Shown one piece after another: positions 55,506 to 64,000 of a stretch of DNA of 64,000 bases. The stretch covers positions 27,601 through 91,600 of the forward strand of contig CAJXJY010000013.1 of the NCBI GenBank assembly GCA_913055875.1. The letters are read 5' to 3'. Numbering within the stretch: position 1 is the first letter of the stretch; each line of letters opens with the position of its first letter. The DNA comes from an uncultured Altererythrobacter sp. (GTDB lineage Bacteria; Pseudomonadota; Alphaproteobacteria; Sphingomonadales; Sphingomonadaceae). Made by a program: the position numbers and the translations under genes. Under the pieces are notes generated by a model. That model was not told the origin of the DNA. It saw only the letters and a program-made list of their open reading frames with translations, and did no database searches.

Positions 55506-58349
55506 ATGATCCGCACAATTCTCGCCGCCGGCACTGCCGCGCTGGCGCTCGCCTTTTCGCAACCGCTCATGGCGCAGGACGCCGCAGACGGTACCGGCTT
55601 CACCGCGCCGGAGATCGAGTTCACCCAGTGGACGCTCGACAACGGGTTGCGCGTCATCGCCATTCCCGACGGCAGCACCGCGCAGGTCACCACTTCGCTG
55701 TGGTACGAAGTCGGCTCGAAGCACGATCCCGAAGGCCGCAGCGGCTTCGCGCACCTGTTCGAGCACATCCTCAGCCGCAAGACCGAGAACATGTTCTACA
55801 ACATGATCTACGGGCTGACCGCCGATGTCGGCGGCACCCGCAACGCTTCGACCGGGTGGGACCGGACCAATTACTACGAGACCGTCCCGGCCGAATATCT
55901 CGAGACCATGCTGTGGACCCACCGCGAGCGCATGTTCAAGCCGGTGGTCGACCAGGAGGTGTTCGACAAGGAACGCGACGTGGTGAAGGAGGAGCTGCGC
56001 CAGCGTGTCCTCGCGCCGCCCTATGGCCGCCTCCAGCGCTTCGTCATTCCCGAAAACGCCTTCGACGTGCTGCCGCAGCGGCGCCCGGGGATCGGCTCGA
56101 TCGAGGATCTCGATTCGGCGGTGCTCGACGACGCCCGCGCGTTTCATCAGGCCTATTACGGGCCGGATACCGCGACGCTGATCGTGGCGGGCAATTTCGA
56201 GATCGACGATCTGCGGGCGATGGTCGACGAATATTTCGCCGACATTCCGCGCCGGGCCAATCCGGTCTCGCTCGATATCGACGCGGAAGAGCCGCAGCGC
56301 ACTCAACCGCGCGTGGTCCTGTCGTCGGCGCCCAATGTGCCGTTGCCGGTGGCGGGCAGCCTGTGGAAGGCGCCGGGCAGCACGCATCCCGACGCCCCGG
56401 CGCTCGACGTCATGGCGGCGATCATGGCGCGCGGGCAGAACAGCCGGTTGCACGATGCGCTGGTGCGCAGCGGCAAGGCGGTCGACAGCGCGCTGTTCTA
56501 TTCGGAGAGCGAGGAGGGCGGCTATGTCGCCAGCTTCGCGATCACCAATCCGCAGGCCGACGCCGAAGAGGTCGACGCGCTGCTCAAGGCCGAACTCGAG
56601 CGCATCCGCACCGAGCCGGTGACCGCGGCCGAGCTGGCCGAGGCCAAAAGCGAAATCTTCTCCGATTCGCTGCGCCGCCGCGAAACTGCGCGCGGGCGGG
56701 CGTTCGAACTCGGCGAATCGCTCGTCTCCACCGGCGATCCGCGCGCGGCGGACAAGCGGCTGGCGGCGGTTTCGGCGGTGACTGCCGAGGATGTGCAGCG
56801 CGTGGCGCAGACATGGCTCGCCAGCGATGCGCGGGTCGACCTGCGCTACACCAGGGGCGAGGACGATCCCTCATCCTATGCCAACCCGGTGCCGATGCCC
56901 GCATACGCCTCGCTACCGCCCGCCACCGGCGAGCCGCTCGCAGTGCTGCCCGAGGACGAGCGCATGGCGCCGCCCGCGCCGGGCGAGCGGCCCAGCGTCA
57001 CGCCGCCCGCAATCGTCGAGCGCACGCTCGGCAACGGGATCGAAGTGGTCGCGGCGCAAACCGGCGACGTGCCGATCGCGACCATGACCGTGCTGGTCCC
57101 CGGCGGCGCGAAGAGCGATCCGCGCGCCAAGGCCGGTCTCGCCAACATGGCCGCCGCGCTCGCCGACAAGGGCGTCGAGGGGATGAGCGCGCAGGATATC
57201 GCCAAGAAGCTCGAAAGCCTCGGCGCGAGCGTCGGCGCGACCGCGGGCACCGACGGCACCTTCTTCAGCCTCACCGCGCCGGTCGCCAACATGCCCGCAG
57301 CGGGCCGGGTGCTGGCGGCGATGATCCGCAGCGCCGACTACCCGGCGGAAGAATTCGAACGCGAACGCAAGCGTGCCATCGACGGCCTCACCGCGAACAT
57401 GAAGGACCCGGGCGCGCTCGTGCGAATGGTCGCGTTGCCGGTCTTCTACGGCGACGCCGCCTATGGTTCGCAGCCGGGCGGCACGCTCGAAAGCCTTGCG
57501 GCGCTATCGCGCGAGGACCTGCTCGCGCACCGGCAGCAATACTGGCACCCGGCCGAAACCAAGATCATCGTCAGCGGCGGGATCGCCCCCGAACAGGCGC
57601 AGGCGCTCGCCGCGAGCCTGTTCGGCGACTGGAGCGTTTCCGCGCCCGCGCCCGAACCGATCGCCGAGCCGGCGGGCGAGGCCGGCAAGGTGCGCACGGT
57701 GGTGGTCGACATGCCCGATGCCGGGCAGGCGGCGGTCTATGCCGGGATGCGCGTCCCCTCGCGCGCGAGCGACGATTTCTTCGCGCTCGAGCTCGCCAAT
57801 GCGATTCTCGGGGGCGGCTCGAGCGGGCGGCTGTTCGAGGAAGTGCGGACCAAGCGCTCGATCAGCTACGGCGCCTATAGCGGCCTGCCCGAGCGCGCCG
57901 ACGACGCCTACCTGATCGCCAGCTCGCAAACGCAGAATTCGACCGCCGACGAGGTCGCGCAGGTGTTTCTCGACGAATTTGACCGGCTCGGCAGCGAGGC
58001 GTTCGAAAGCGATTTGGTCGACAAGCGTCGGACCTACCTGTCGGGCGGCTATGCCCGCACGCTCGAGAGTTCGAGCGGCTTCAACGCAGTCGTGGCCGGG
58101 CTGATGCAGCAGGGCCTCGCACCGGCCGAGGCGGCGCGCTATGCCGACCGGCTCGCCGCGGTCTCGCCCGCGGCGGCCTCGGCGGCGGCGGGCAGGTACG
58201 TGTCGGCGGACAAGGCGACGCTGGTGATCGTCGGCAATGCGGCGGAATTCCTCGACGACCTCAAGGCGATCCGCGCCGATGTCGAGGTGGTTTCGGCGGA
58301 AGAACTGGACCTGTCGCGGGAAGATCTGCGGAAAGCGACGGAGGGCTGA
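55506..58349 (+). CDS. Exported M16 family zinc peptidase (two-domain)
   Basis: A 947-residue protein with signal peptide MIRTILAAGTAALALAFSQP to LMAQ. The first M16 domain has the inverted zinc motif H83-L-F-E86-H87 (GFAHLFEHILSRKTEN). The second half (NGIEVVAAQTGDVPIATMTV onward) is an M16 domain without the zinc motif, as in pitrilysin-type pairs. It should degrade peptides in the periplasm. A GGGGGAGG ribosome site precedes the ATG. Confidence 0.93.
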   Translation: MIRTILAAGTAALALAFSQPLMAQDAADGTGFTAPEIEFTQWTLDNGLRVIAIPDGSTAQVTTSLWYEVGSKHDPEGRSGFAHLFEHILSRKTENMFYNMIYGLTADVGGTRNASTGWDRTNYYETVPAEYLETMLWTHRERMFKPVVDQEVFDKERDVVKEELRQRVLAPPYGRLQRFVIPENAFDVLPQRRPGIGSIEDLDSAVLDDARAFHQAYYGPDTATLIVAGNFEIDDLRAMVDEYFADIPRRANPVSLDIDAEEPQRTQPRVVLSSAPNVPLPVAGSLWKAPGSTHPDAPALDVMAAIMARGQNSRLHDALVRSGKAVDSALFYSESEEGGYVASFAITNPQADAEEVDALLKAELERIRTEPVTAAELAEAKSEIFSDSLRRRETARGRAFELGESLVSTGDPRAADKRLAAVSAVTAEDVQRVAQTWLASDARVDLRYTRGEDDPSSYANPVPMPAYASLPPATGEPLAVLPEDERMAPPAPGERPSVTPPAIVERTLGNGIEVVAAQTGDVPIATMTVLVPGGAKSDPRAKAGLANMAAALADKGVEGMSAQDIAKKLESLGASVGATAGTDGTFFSLTAPVANMPAAGRVLAAMIRSADYPAEEFERERKRAIDGLTANMKDPGALVRMVALPVFYGDAAYGSQPGGTLESLAALSREDLLAHRQQYWHPAETKIIVSGGIAPEQAQALAASLFGDWSVSAPAPEPIAEPAGEAGKVRTVVVDMPDAGQAAVYAGMRVPSRASDDFFALELANAILGGGSSGRLFEEVRTKRSISYGAYSGLPERADDAYLIASSQTQNSTADEVAQVFLDEFDRLGSEAFESDLVDKRRTYLSGGYARTLESSSGFNAVVAGLMQQGLAPAEAARYADRLAAVSPAAASAAAGRYVSADKATLVIVGNAAEFLDDLKAIRADVEVVSAEELDLSREDLRKATEG

Positions 58350-58350
58350 A

Positions 58351-58381
58351 ATCCTCCCCATCGCAAGTCGATGGGGAGGAT
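58351..58381. terminator. Bidirectional terminator hairpin
   Basis: ATCCTCCCCATCG pairs with CGATGGGGAGGAT around CAAGT (13-bp perfect stem), between the convergent M16 and ABC-exporter genes. Confidence 0.8.
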
Positions 58382-58385
58382 CGCG

Positions 58386-60203
58386 TTACTCCGCCGCTTC
58401 GCCCGGCCGCTCGCGTTCCGCCAATTGCCGCGCCCACATCTCGGCGTAGAGCCCGTCGCGCCGCAACAGCGCAGCGTGGCTGCCGCGTTCCTCGAGCCGC
58501 CCGTCGGCCAGCACCAGGATCTCGTCGGCATCGGCGATAGTCGACAGACGGTGCGCGATCGACAAGGTGGTACGATGCTCGCTCACCCGGTTGAGCGTGG
58601 CGAGGATGTCCTGCTCGGTGCGCGTATCGAGCGCGCTGGTCGCCTCGTCGAACAGCATGACCGGCGGGTCCTTCACCAGCGTGCGGGCGATCGCGACGCG
58701 CTGCTTTTCGCCGCCCGACAGCTTGAGCCCGCGCTCGCCGACCTCGGTGTCGAAGCCCTGCGGCAGCGCGCGGATGAAGGGCAGGATCGCCGCATCGCGC
58801 GCGGCGCATTCGACGTCTTCCGGACCGGCACCGGCTCGGCCGTAGGCGATGTTGTAGCCGATCGTGTCGTTGAACAGCACGCTGTCCTGCGGGACGATGC
58901 CGATCGCGGCGCGGAGGGATTCCTGCATCACCTGCGAAATGTCCTGTCCGTCGATCGTCACGCGGCCGGACCACGGATCGTAGAAGCGGAAAAGCAGCCG
59001 CGCGATCGTGCTCTTGCCTGCCCCCGACGGGCCGACGATGGCTGTGCGCGATCCGGCGGGCACCTCGAAGCTCAATCCGTGGAGGATGGTGCGATCGGGT
59101 TCGTAGCCGAACACCACGTTCTCGAATGCGACGGTCGGCCTGTCGATCGCCAGAGCTGGTGCGCCGGGCGCATCCTGCACCTCGATCGCGGTGTCCATCA
59201 GCCGGAACATCTGTCCCATGTCGACCAGCCCCTGGCGGATCGTGCGATAGACCCAGCCGAGCATGTCGAGCGGGCGGAACAGCTGCATCAGATAGGTGTT
59301 CACGAACACCAGGTCGCCCACGGTCAGCTGGCCGCGGCTCCACCCCCACACGGTATAGGCCATCGCGCCGGCCATCAGCGCGTTGGTGATCAGCGCCTGG
59401 ACGATATTGAGCAGGCCGAGCGAGTTTTCGGACTTGATCGCCGCCCTGGCATAGGCGCGCGCGGCGCCCGCATAGCGCGCTTCCTCGCGCGACTCGGCGC
59501 CGAAATATTTCACCGTCTCGTAATTGAGCAGCGAATCGACCGCGCGGTCGAGCGCGCGCCCGTCGAGCTCGTTCATCTCACGCCGCAGCCTGGTGCGCCA
59601 TTCGGTGATCCAGCGGGTGACGAGGATATAGGTCACCACGGTGAAGGCGGTCGCGGCGACCAATTCCCAGCCGAAATTGATGTAGAAAATGACTCCCACC
59701 GCCACCAGCTCGATCGCGGTCGGGGCGATGTTGAACAGCAGGAAATAGAGCATCGAATCGATGCTCTTGGTGCCGCGTTCGATCGTTTTGGTGACCTCGC
59801 CGGTGCGCCGCGTCAGGTGGAAGCGCAGGCTGAGCCGGTGGAGGCGGTGGAACACGTCCTCCGCCAGCTTGCGCGTCGCATCCTGCCCGACCCGCTCGAA
59901 AGTGATGTTGCGCAGATTGTCGAACGCCACCCCGGCAAACCGGCCCAGCCCGTAGGCGAGCACCAGCGCCAGCGCGACCATCGCCGCCTCGTTGGCGGGC
60001 GTCGCCATCGCATCGACCGCGTTCTTGTAGGCGAAGGGCAGCGCGAGCATGGTCGCCTTGGCCAGCAGCACGAACGCGAAGGCGCCGAGGATGCGGTGGC
60101 GCAGCGCGCGATCGTCCTTCGGCCAAAGATAGGGCAGGAACCGCCCGAGCGTCGCCCAGCTGTCGTGCTCGGCAGGCGTTTCGGAGGCGGTATCGGGCGG
60201 CAT
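58386..60203 (-). CDS. ATM1/HMT1-type ABC exporter
   Basis: A 605-residue half-transporter with six membrane helices and a C-terminal ATPase (Walker A GPSGAGKST, signature LSGGEKQR, Walker B MLFDEATSALD). The TM sequence (NIAPTAIELVAVGVIFYINF, ISVK-like NYETVKYFGAE) is that of ATM1-like exporters, which move glutathione-linked sulfur or metal compounds. I chose the ATG at 60203 (MPPDTASETPAEHDSWATLG); frames reaching further upstream read into repeat copy D. Confidence 0.93.
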   Translation of the reverse strand: MPPDTASETPAEHDSWATLGRFLPYLWPKDDRALRHRILGAFAFVLLAKATMLALPFAYKNAVDAMATPANEAAMVALALVLAYGLGRFAGVAFDNLRNITFERVGQDATRKLAEDVFHRLHRLSLRFHLTRRTGEVTKTIERGTKSIDSMLYFLLFNIAPTAIELVAVGVIFYINFGWELVAATAFTVVTYILVTRWITEWRTRLRREMNELDGRALDRAVDSLLNYETVKYFGAESREEARYAGAARAYARAAIKSENSLGLLNIVQALITNALMAGAMAYTVWGWSRGQLTVGDLVFVNTYLMQLFRPLDMLGWVYRTIRQGLVDMGQMFRLMDTAIEVQDAPGAPALAIDRPTVAFENVVFGYEPDRTILHGLSFEVPAGSRTAIVGPSGAGKSTIARLLFRFYDPWSGRVTIDGQDISQVMQESLRAAIGIVPQDSVLFNDTIGYNIAYGRAGAGPEDVECAARDAAILPFIRALPQGFDTEVGERGLKLSGGEKQRVAIARTLVKDPPVMLFDEATSALDTRTEQDILATLNRVSEHRTTLSIAHRLSTIADADEILVLADGRLEERGSHAALLRRDGLYAEMWARQLAERERPGEAAE

Positions 60204-60286
60204 CGGCGCCCATGTGGGGGCTGAAGTCGTTTCGGCAAAGCTGAAACATTTGCGGCACCGGGCCGGTGCCCTACTTGGAGTTGTTT

Positions 60287-60499
60287 GTTGCGTGCGGGCC
60301 GGACCTCCGTCCGTCCCTTGCTGTTCCATCCCACGCCCCGCGTTCGGGATCAGGAAGGATTCCGGGGGAATGCTTCCCCCGGACGGCGGCCACCCTGACG
60401 ATAGTAGCCTATGGGTGGCCGGGTGGGGGCGTGGGATGGAACAGCCCCGGCGGTCAGATGATTGCGATCTAGCGACAGGTCCCGTCACCGCCGGAAAAC
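60287..60499 (-). repeat. Long-hairpin intergenic repeat, copy D, with insertion
   Basis: About 213 bp, same outer orientation as copy B. Arm and loop type are those of copy A (CTGTTCCATCCCACGCCCC; loop ATAGGCTACTATCGTC read on the minus strand). One arm is interrupted by about 45 bp (60341-60386, itself a GGGGGAA/TTCCCCC dyad). It lies between the ABC-exporter start and the retropepsin gene. Confidence 0.88.
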
Positions 60500-60530
60500 A
60501 AACACTCCTGGAGAGCGAGCCAGCCGGCGG

Positions 60531-61481
60531 TCACAGCCGCGACGGATAATTCCCGAACGTCATGTTCGACTTGAACCCCGCCCCGGAAGGCACGTCGAAC
60601 AGGATCTGGCGGCTGTTGAAGTCGATCGCAACGCGGTCAAAGATGCGCAGGTCGCGCATGCCGAGGATCATTGCAGGTCGCTTGCTGAGGCCCAACTGCT
60701 CGAATGCCGGGCCGTCGGCGTAGAGGATCGGCAGATTGTTGATCTGCATCCCGCCCATCTTCAGCGTGCGTGCGAAATCGAGCGCTCCGACAAGATCGTG
60801 CCCGTTGACGTCGGTGCTGCGGATCGTCTCGCGGTTCTTCGCGCGCATCTTCCTCTGCAGCGCCAGATTGCCGATGCTGGTCTGCGCGCCGGTATCGATG
60901 ATCACCGCGGTGCGGACGTTGTTGAGCGTCGCTTCGGTGATGATCAGCCGGCCGAGCTTGCGCCGCGCGCGCACGATGATCTCGTAGCCGCGATTGCCGC
61001 CCAGCGCCTTGGCGTCGTCGACTGCAATCGTGTCTTCGCGAAAATCGATCAGCACGCGCAGGTCCTGCAACGAATCGAGCCCGAGAATCCCGTCCGCTCC
61101 GACATGGCGTTTCTCGAGCATCGGGGCTTCGATCCCGTCGATCACCCGCGCTGCGAATTCGAGCCCGTCGACCGAAACCAGTTCGACCGGCACCCGGCTG
61201 GCCATCCCCACGACGACCGCGTTTCCGGCCGGTTTCAGCCCGAGCTGCTCCTTGAGGGTGCGCGTGACCACGGTCGCCTCGGCCCCGGTGTCGATCATGA
61301 AATCGAACGGACCTTCGCCCTCGATATGGACGGGTACCGTCATCCGGTTGTGGTAATCGGCTTCGCCTTCGACGAGTTCGGCATTTTCGCCCGGCGCGAG
61401 CGGTTCGGGTGCCTGCGACACTTCGGCGTCGGGCACCGGCGTGGTCGCGATCGCGGCGGCTGCTACGAGGCTCCAGGGCAT
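60531..61481 (-). CDS. Exported retropepsin-like aspartic protease (two DTGA sites)
   Basis: A 316-residue protein with a short signal-like N-terminus (MPWSLVAAAAIATTPVPDAE). Two retropepsin-type active-site motifs are present: FDFMIDTGAEATVV and AVIIDTGAQTSIG, each followed by hydrophobic loops (ADGILGLDSL, AMILGMRDLRIFD). One chain could thus form a pepsin-like bilobed enzyme without dimerising. Cellular role unknown. It stands alone between repeat copy D and the flippase gene. Confidence 0.85.
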   Translation of the reverse strand: MPWSLVAAAAIATTPVPDAEVSQAPEPLAPGENAELVEGEADYHNRMTVPVHIEGEGPFDFMIDTGAEATVVTRTLKEQLGLKPAGNAVVVGMASRVPVELVSVDGLEFAARVIDGIEAPMLEKRHVGADGILGLDSLQDLRVLIDFREDTIAVDDAKALGGNRGYEIIVRARRKLGRLIITEATLNNVRTAVIIDTGAQTSIGNLALQRKMRAKNRETIRSTDVNGHDLVGALDFARTLKMGGMQINNLPILYADGPAFEQLGLSKRPAMILGMRDLRIFDRVAIDFNSRQILFDVPSGAGFKSNMTFGNYPSRL

Positions 61482-61571
61482 CGGTTCTCTCCCGTGCGGC
61501 GCAATTCCATGCGGCCTGTGACCGGAAGGTTACCACGCGGGCGGCGTATCGCCAAAGTCGTTGGTCGAGTA

Positions 61572-63068
61572 TCAGCCCGCGTCGGGCGCCAGTTCTCGGT
61601 GGCGCAGCATGGCCCAGCTGTCGAGCAGGTAGTCGCGCCGGCCGATCCACAGCGCGCCGAGATAGGAGAAGATCCCGGCCGGTACGAGCGCCAGCAACTG
61701 CGCGAACGGGCTCCATGATGCGACGGCATGGCCGACGGCCCAGACTGCCGCCGCCATTGCGCCGCAGGCGAGCACGATCGGCAGCAATTCGCCCGCCAGC
61801 CGGGTGGCGGGCAGATGCACCTTGGGCAGAGTCAGTGCCAGCGTCGCGAGCAGCAGCAGCGGCGCACCGATCCACCATGCCTGCACCAGCCCCATCGGTC
61901 CGGCGGCGATCCCGGCGAGGAACAGCAGCGGGAAAATCACCGCGCCGATGCCATTGCTGGCAAGGTAGATGCGCGGCTGGCCCATCGCATTGGTAGCGGG
62001 CGAGCACACTATCTGCAGCGCGAACAGCGGCATGGCCAGCGCCAGCCCGGCGACGATCGGCGCCATTTCGGCCCATTTCTCGCCGAACAGCAGCAGGATC
62101 GCCGGCTCGGCGGTCAGCGCGAGGCCGATATATATGGGCGCGGTGACGAGCAGCACGGTGCGCAGCGTGCGCAGGAAATAGGGCGCGAGCGGCTTGCCCG
62201 CCTTGTGCAGCTCCGAATAGGCGGCGAAGGCGACCTCGTTGATCGGCGGCAGGAAGCGCCCGGTGACGATCAGCGTCAGGAACAGCGCCTCGGTATAGAG
62301 GCCTAGATCGTGCGTTTCGAACACACGTCCGGCGATCACCACGTCGCTCTGGCTCTGGACGATCCACAGCAGCTGGCAGGCGGTCAGCGCCCCGCCGAAG
62401 GTCAGCAGGTCGCCCGCGCCGCGGAAATCGAACACCGGCTTCACCAGTAGCCGCGCGGCGACCGTCAGCCCGATCGCGCGTGTCGCGAACATCGCGATCG
62501 GCGCATAGACCAGCGCCCACACGCCGTAATCGAACCAGGCGAGCACCAGCGCGGTGGTGGCGCCGACCACCGCGCAGCCGAGATTGACCAGTCCCTGGCT
62601 GCGGAACTCGATTCGCCGCGACAGCAATTCCTGCGGTATCGCGGCGAAGGGGATGGTGAGGAAGATCGCCGCCTGGATGCGCAGCATGTCGGCGACCAGC
62701 GGCTCGCGGAAATAGGCCGCGGCATAGGGTGCGAACAGGAACTGCGTGACCGCCAGCGCGCCGTTGAGCAGCAGCATCAGGCCGAACACCTGTCCGATTC
62801 GCCGCTCGTCGATGTGGTGCGTCTGGACCAGCGAGGTGGCGAAGCTCTGGCCGTTGAGGAAGGCGAGCGCGGTCACCACCACCTGGCTCATCGCGAACAG
62901 CCCGTAATCGGTCGGTTCGAGCAGCCGGACGACGAGAATCGTCGAGGTCCAGGTAATCAGCTGCGCGAGCACCTGCGTGCCCCAGCGCCACGCGACCGCG
63001 CTGCGCACGCGGCGCGCGAAGGCGGCGTCTCCCGTCTGGTCGACGCTCGGGTGATTCATCTCGGTCAC
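61572..63068 (-). CDS. Polysaccharide flippase (Wzx-like, MOP superfamily)
   Basis: A 498-residue protein with 12-14 membrane helices. The N-terminal part (AFARRVRSAVAWRWGTQVLAQ, LVRLLEPTDYGLFAMSQVVV) is typical of lipopolysaccharide or exopolysaccharide transporters of the MOP superfamily. The GTG at 63068 or the ATG at 63059 may be the start. No glycosyltransferases are adjacent, so the substrate is unknown. Confidence 0.9.
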   Translation of the reverse strand: MTEMNHPSVDQTGDAAFARRVRSAVAWRWGTQVLAQLITWTSTILVVRLLEPTDYGLFAMSQVVVTALAFLNGQSFATSLVQTHHIDERRIGQVFGLMLLLNGALAVTQFLFAPYAAAYFREPLVADMLRIQAAIFLTIPFAAIPQELLSRRIEFRSQGLVNLGCAVVGATTALVLAWFDYGVWALVYAPIAMFATRAIGLTVAARLLVKPVFDFRGAGDLLTFGGALTACQLLWIVQSQSDVVIAGRVFETHDLGLYTEALFLTLIVTGRFLPPINEVAFAAYSELHKAGKPLAPYFLRTLRTVLLVTAPIYIGLALTAEPAILLLFGEKWAEMAPIVAGLALAMPLFALQIVCSPATNAMGQPRIYLASNGIGAVIFPLLFLAGIAAGPMGLVQAWWIGAPLLLLATLALTLPKVHLPATRLAGELLPIVLACGAMAAAVWAVGHAVASWSPFAQLLALVPAGIFSYLGALWIGRRDYLLDSWAMLRHRELAPDAG

Positions 63069-63252
63069 GAGGCGAAGCGTTAACCGCCAAAGGTGAAGAA
63101 TCTCCGACCCTGCGGTCCCGCGCGGGGGACGAAGGTTAACCGGAGCGCTTGATTTGCGCCGGTTTCACCCCATATCGGGGCTTCGAGAGGCCATGAAAGC
63201 CCCGGCTTTCCGCGGTTTTTTGCAGTCCGCGAAATAAAATTGCAAAAAGGCG

Positions 63253-63281
63253 TTGACCCGACTCAGTGCCACCCATATATG
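63253..63281 (+). promoter_or_regulatory. Predicted rRNA operon promoter
   Basis: A -35 TTGACC (63253-63258) and -10 TATATG (63276-63281) are separated by 17 bp, facing the 16S gene. Transcription should start near 63288, giving a leader of about 370 nt. The remainder of the gap 63069-63660 shows only leader hairpins and no gene. Confidence 0.75.
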
Positions 63282-63406
63282 GCCCCTCACCGACGCGGCG
63301 CTGCCGGTTTCGACTGGCTCTGATCGCAACGGTCGCCAACATTGACGGACAACCGGTCCCCCGGTGAAAATCGGGGAGCCATCGTTGTCCGCCTCTTCTG
63401 TTGGAT

Positions 63407-63418
63407 GGCTCTTTGACA
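63407..63418 (+). promoter_or_regulatory. boxA antitermination element in the rRNA leader
   Basis: GGCTCTTTGACA matches the boxA consensus TGCTCTTTAACA at 10 of 12 positions and lies between the predicted promoter and 16S. Confidence 0.7.
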
Positions 63419-63660
63419 TTGTTGGTTTTTGATGAAGGGACATGTGGGCGACGGCGCCCGGTCCGGGGTTCTCAAGGCTCCGATCACCGGTTTAACCTAA
63501 GCCGATTGCCACATCCTTGCCGAGCTCCACGTTCGGCCTGCGATGATGCATGTCCATTCGTATCCATTACGTTTGACAGTGCAGGTATCGGCTCCTTGAA
63601 GCTCTTGCTTGTCTGGATGGCCCCGGACTTGATCCGGGGTGCCGGATAGGTGAGTGACAC

Positions 63661-64000
<340 letters not shown>

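Overview
The window is GC-rich and ends in the 5' part of a 16S rRNA gene whose sequence looks like Erythrobacteraceae (Sphingomonadales, Alphaproteobacteria). The gene content agrees: COQ9, a CBP3-type chaperone gene beside a YceD gene, an EipA/DUF1134 envelope protein, HslVU, riboflavin and FeoAB genes. I read it as an ordinary chromosome segment with one defence and RNA-repair block and several mobile palindromic repeats.

Layout. 0-4.1 kb: a dicarboxylate/amino-acid symporter and leuS, both on the minus strand. 4.4-17.7 kb, plus strand: a secreted SH3 protein, an OmpR-type response regulator and histidine kinase, a lipoprotein, a secreted TPR-CHAT protease, a Slam-like outer-membrane protein, and a 1789-residue FecR/TbpB-like surface protein with tandem repeats. 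This looks like one regulated surface-protein export and processing system. 17.8-18.4 kb: a ClpP-like peptidase.

18.6-25.8 kb: a complete RtcR-controlled RNA-repair locus. RtcR is divergent from a sigma54-driven operon of Ro60 (rsr), four tandem tRNA-mimicking Y RNAs, rtcB, a YcgL-type nucleotidyltransferase and rtcA. The third Y RNA contains an intact circularly permuted tRNA body with a CCA end and a G3-U70 pair. 26.1-36.7 kb: McrBC, a DUF4391 remnant, a type III-like Mod/Res restriction system and a truncated regulator, next to tRNA-Ser(GCT).

37-64 kb: mostly housekeeping genes. These are eipA, an aromatic aminotransferase, a GNAT acetyltransferase, a membrane-anchored Mrr nuclease, ribE/ribD, a DUF4402 protein, a YgjP-like peptidase, YcgN, SCO1, an ankyrin protein, COQ9, feoAB, ssb, yceD, a CBP3-like chaperone, bamE, hslV, a circularly permuted D-amino-acid-oxidase-like protein, hslU, an M16 peptidase, an ATM1-type ABC exporter, a retropepsin-like protein and a flippase. 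The rRNA promoter, a boxA and the start of rrs follow. Four copies of a roughly 170-bp long-hairpin repeat lie between genes here; their arms covary and their loops occur in both orientations.
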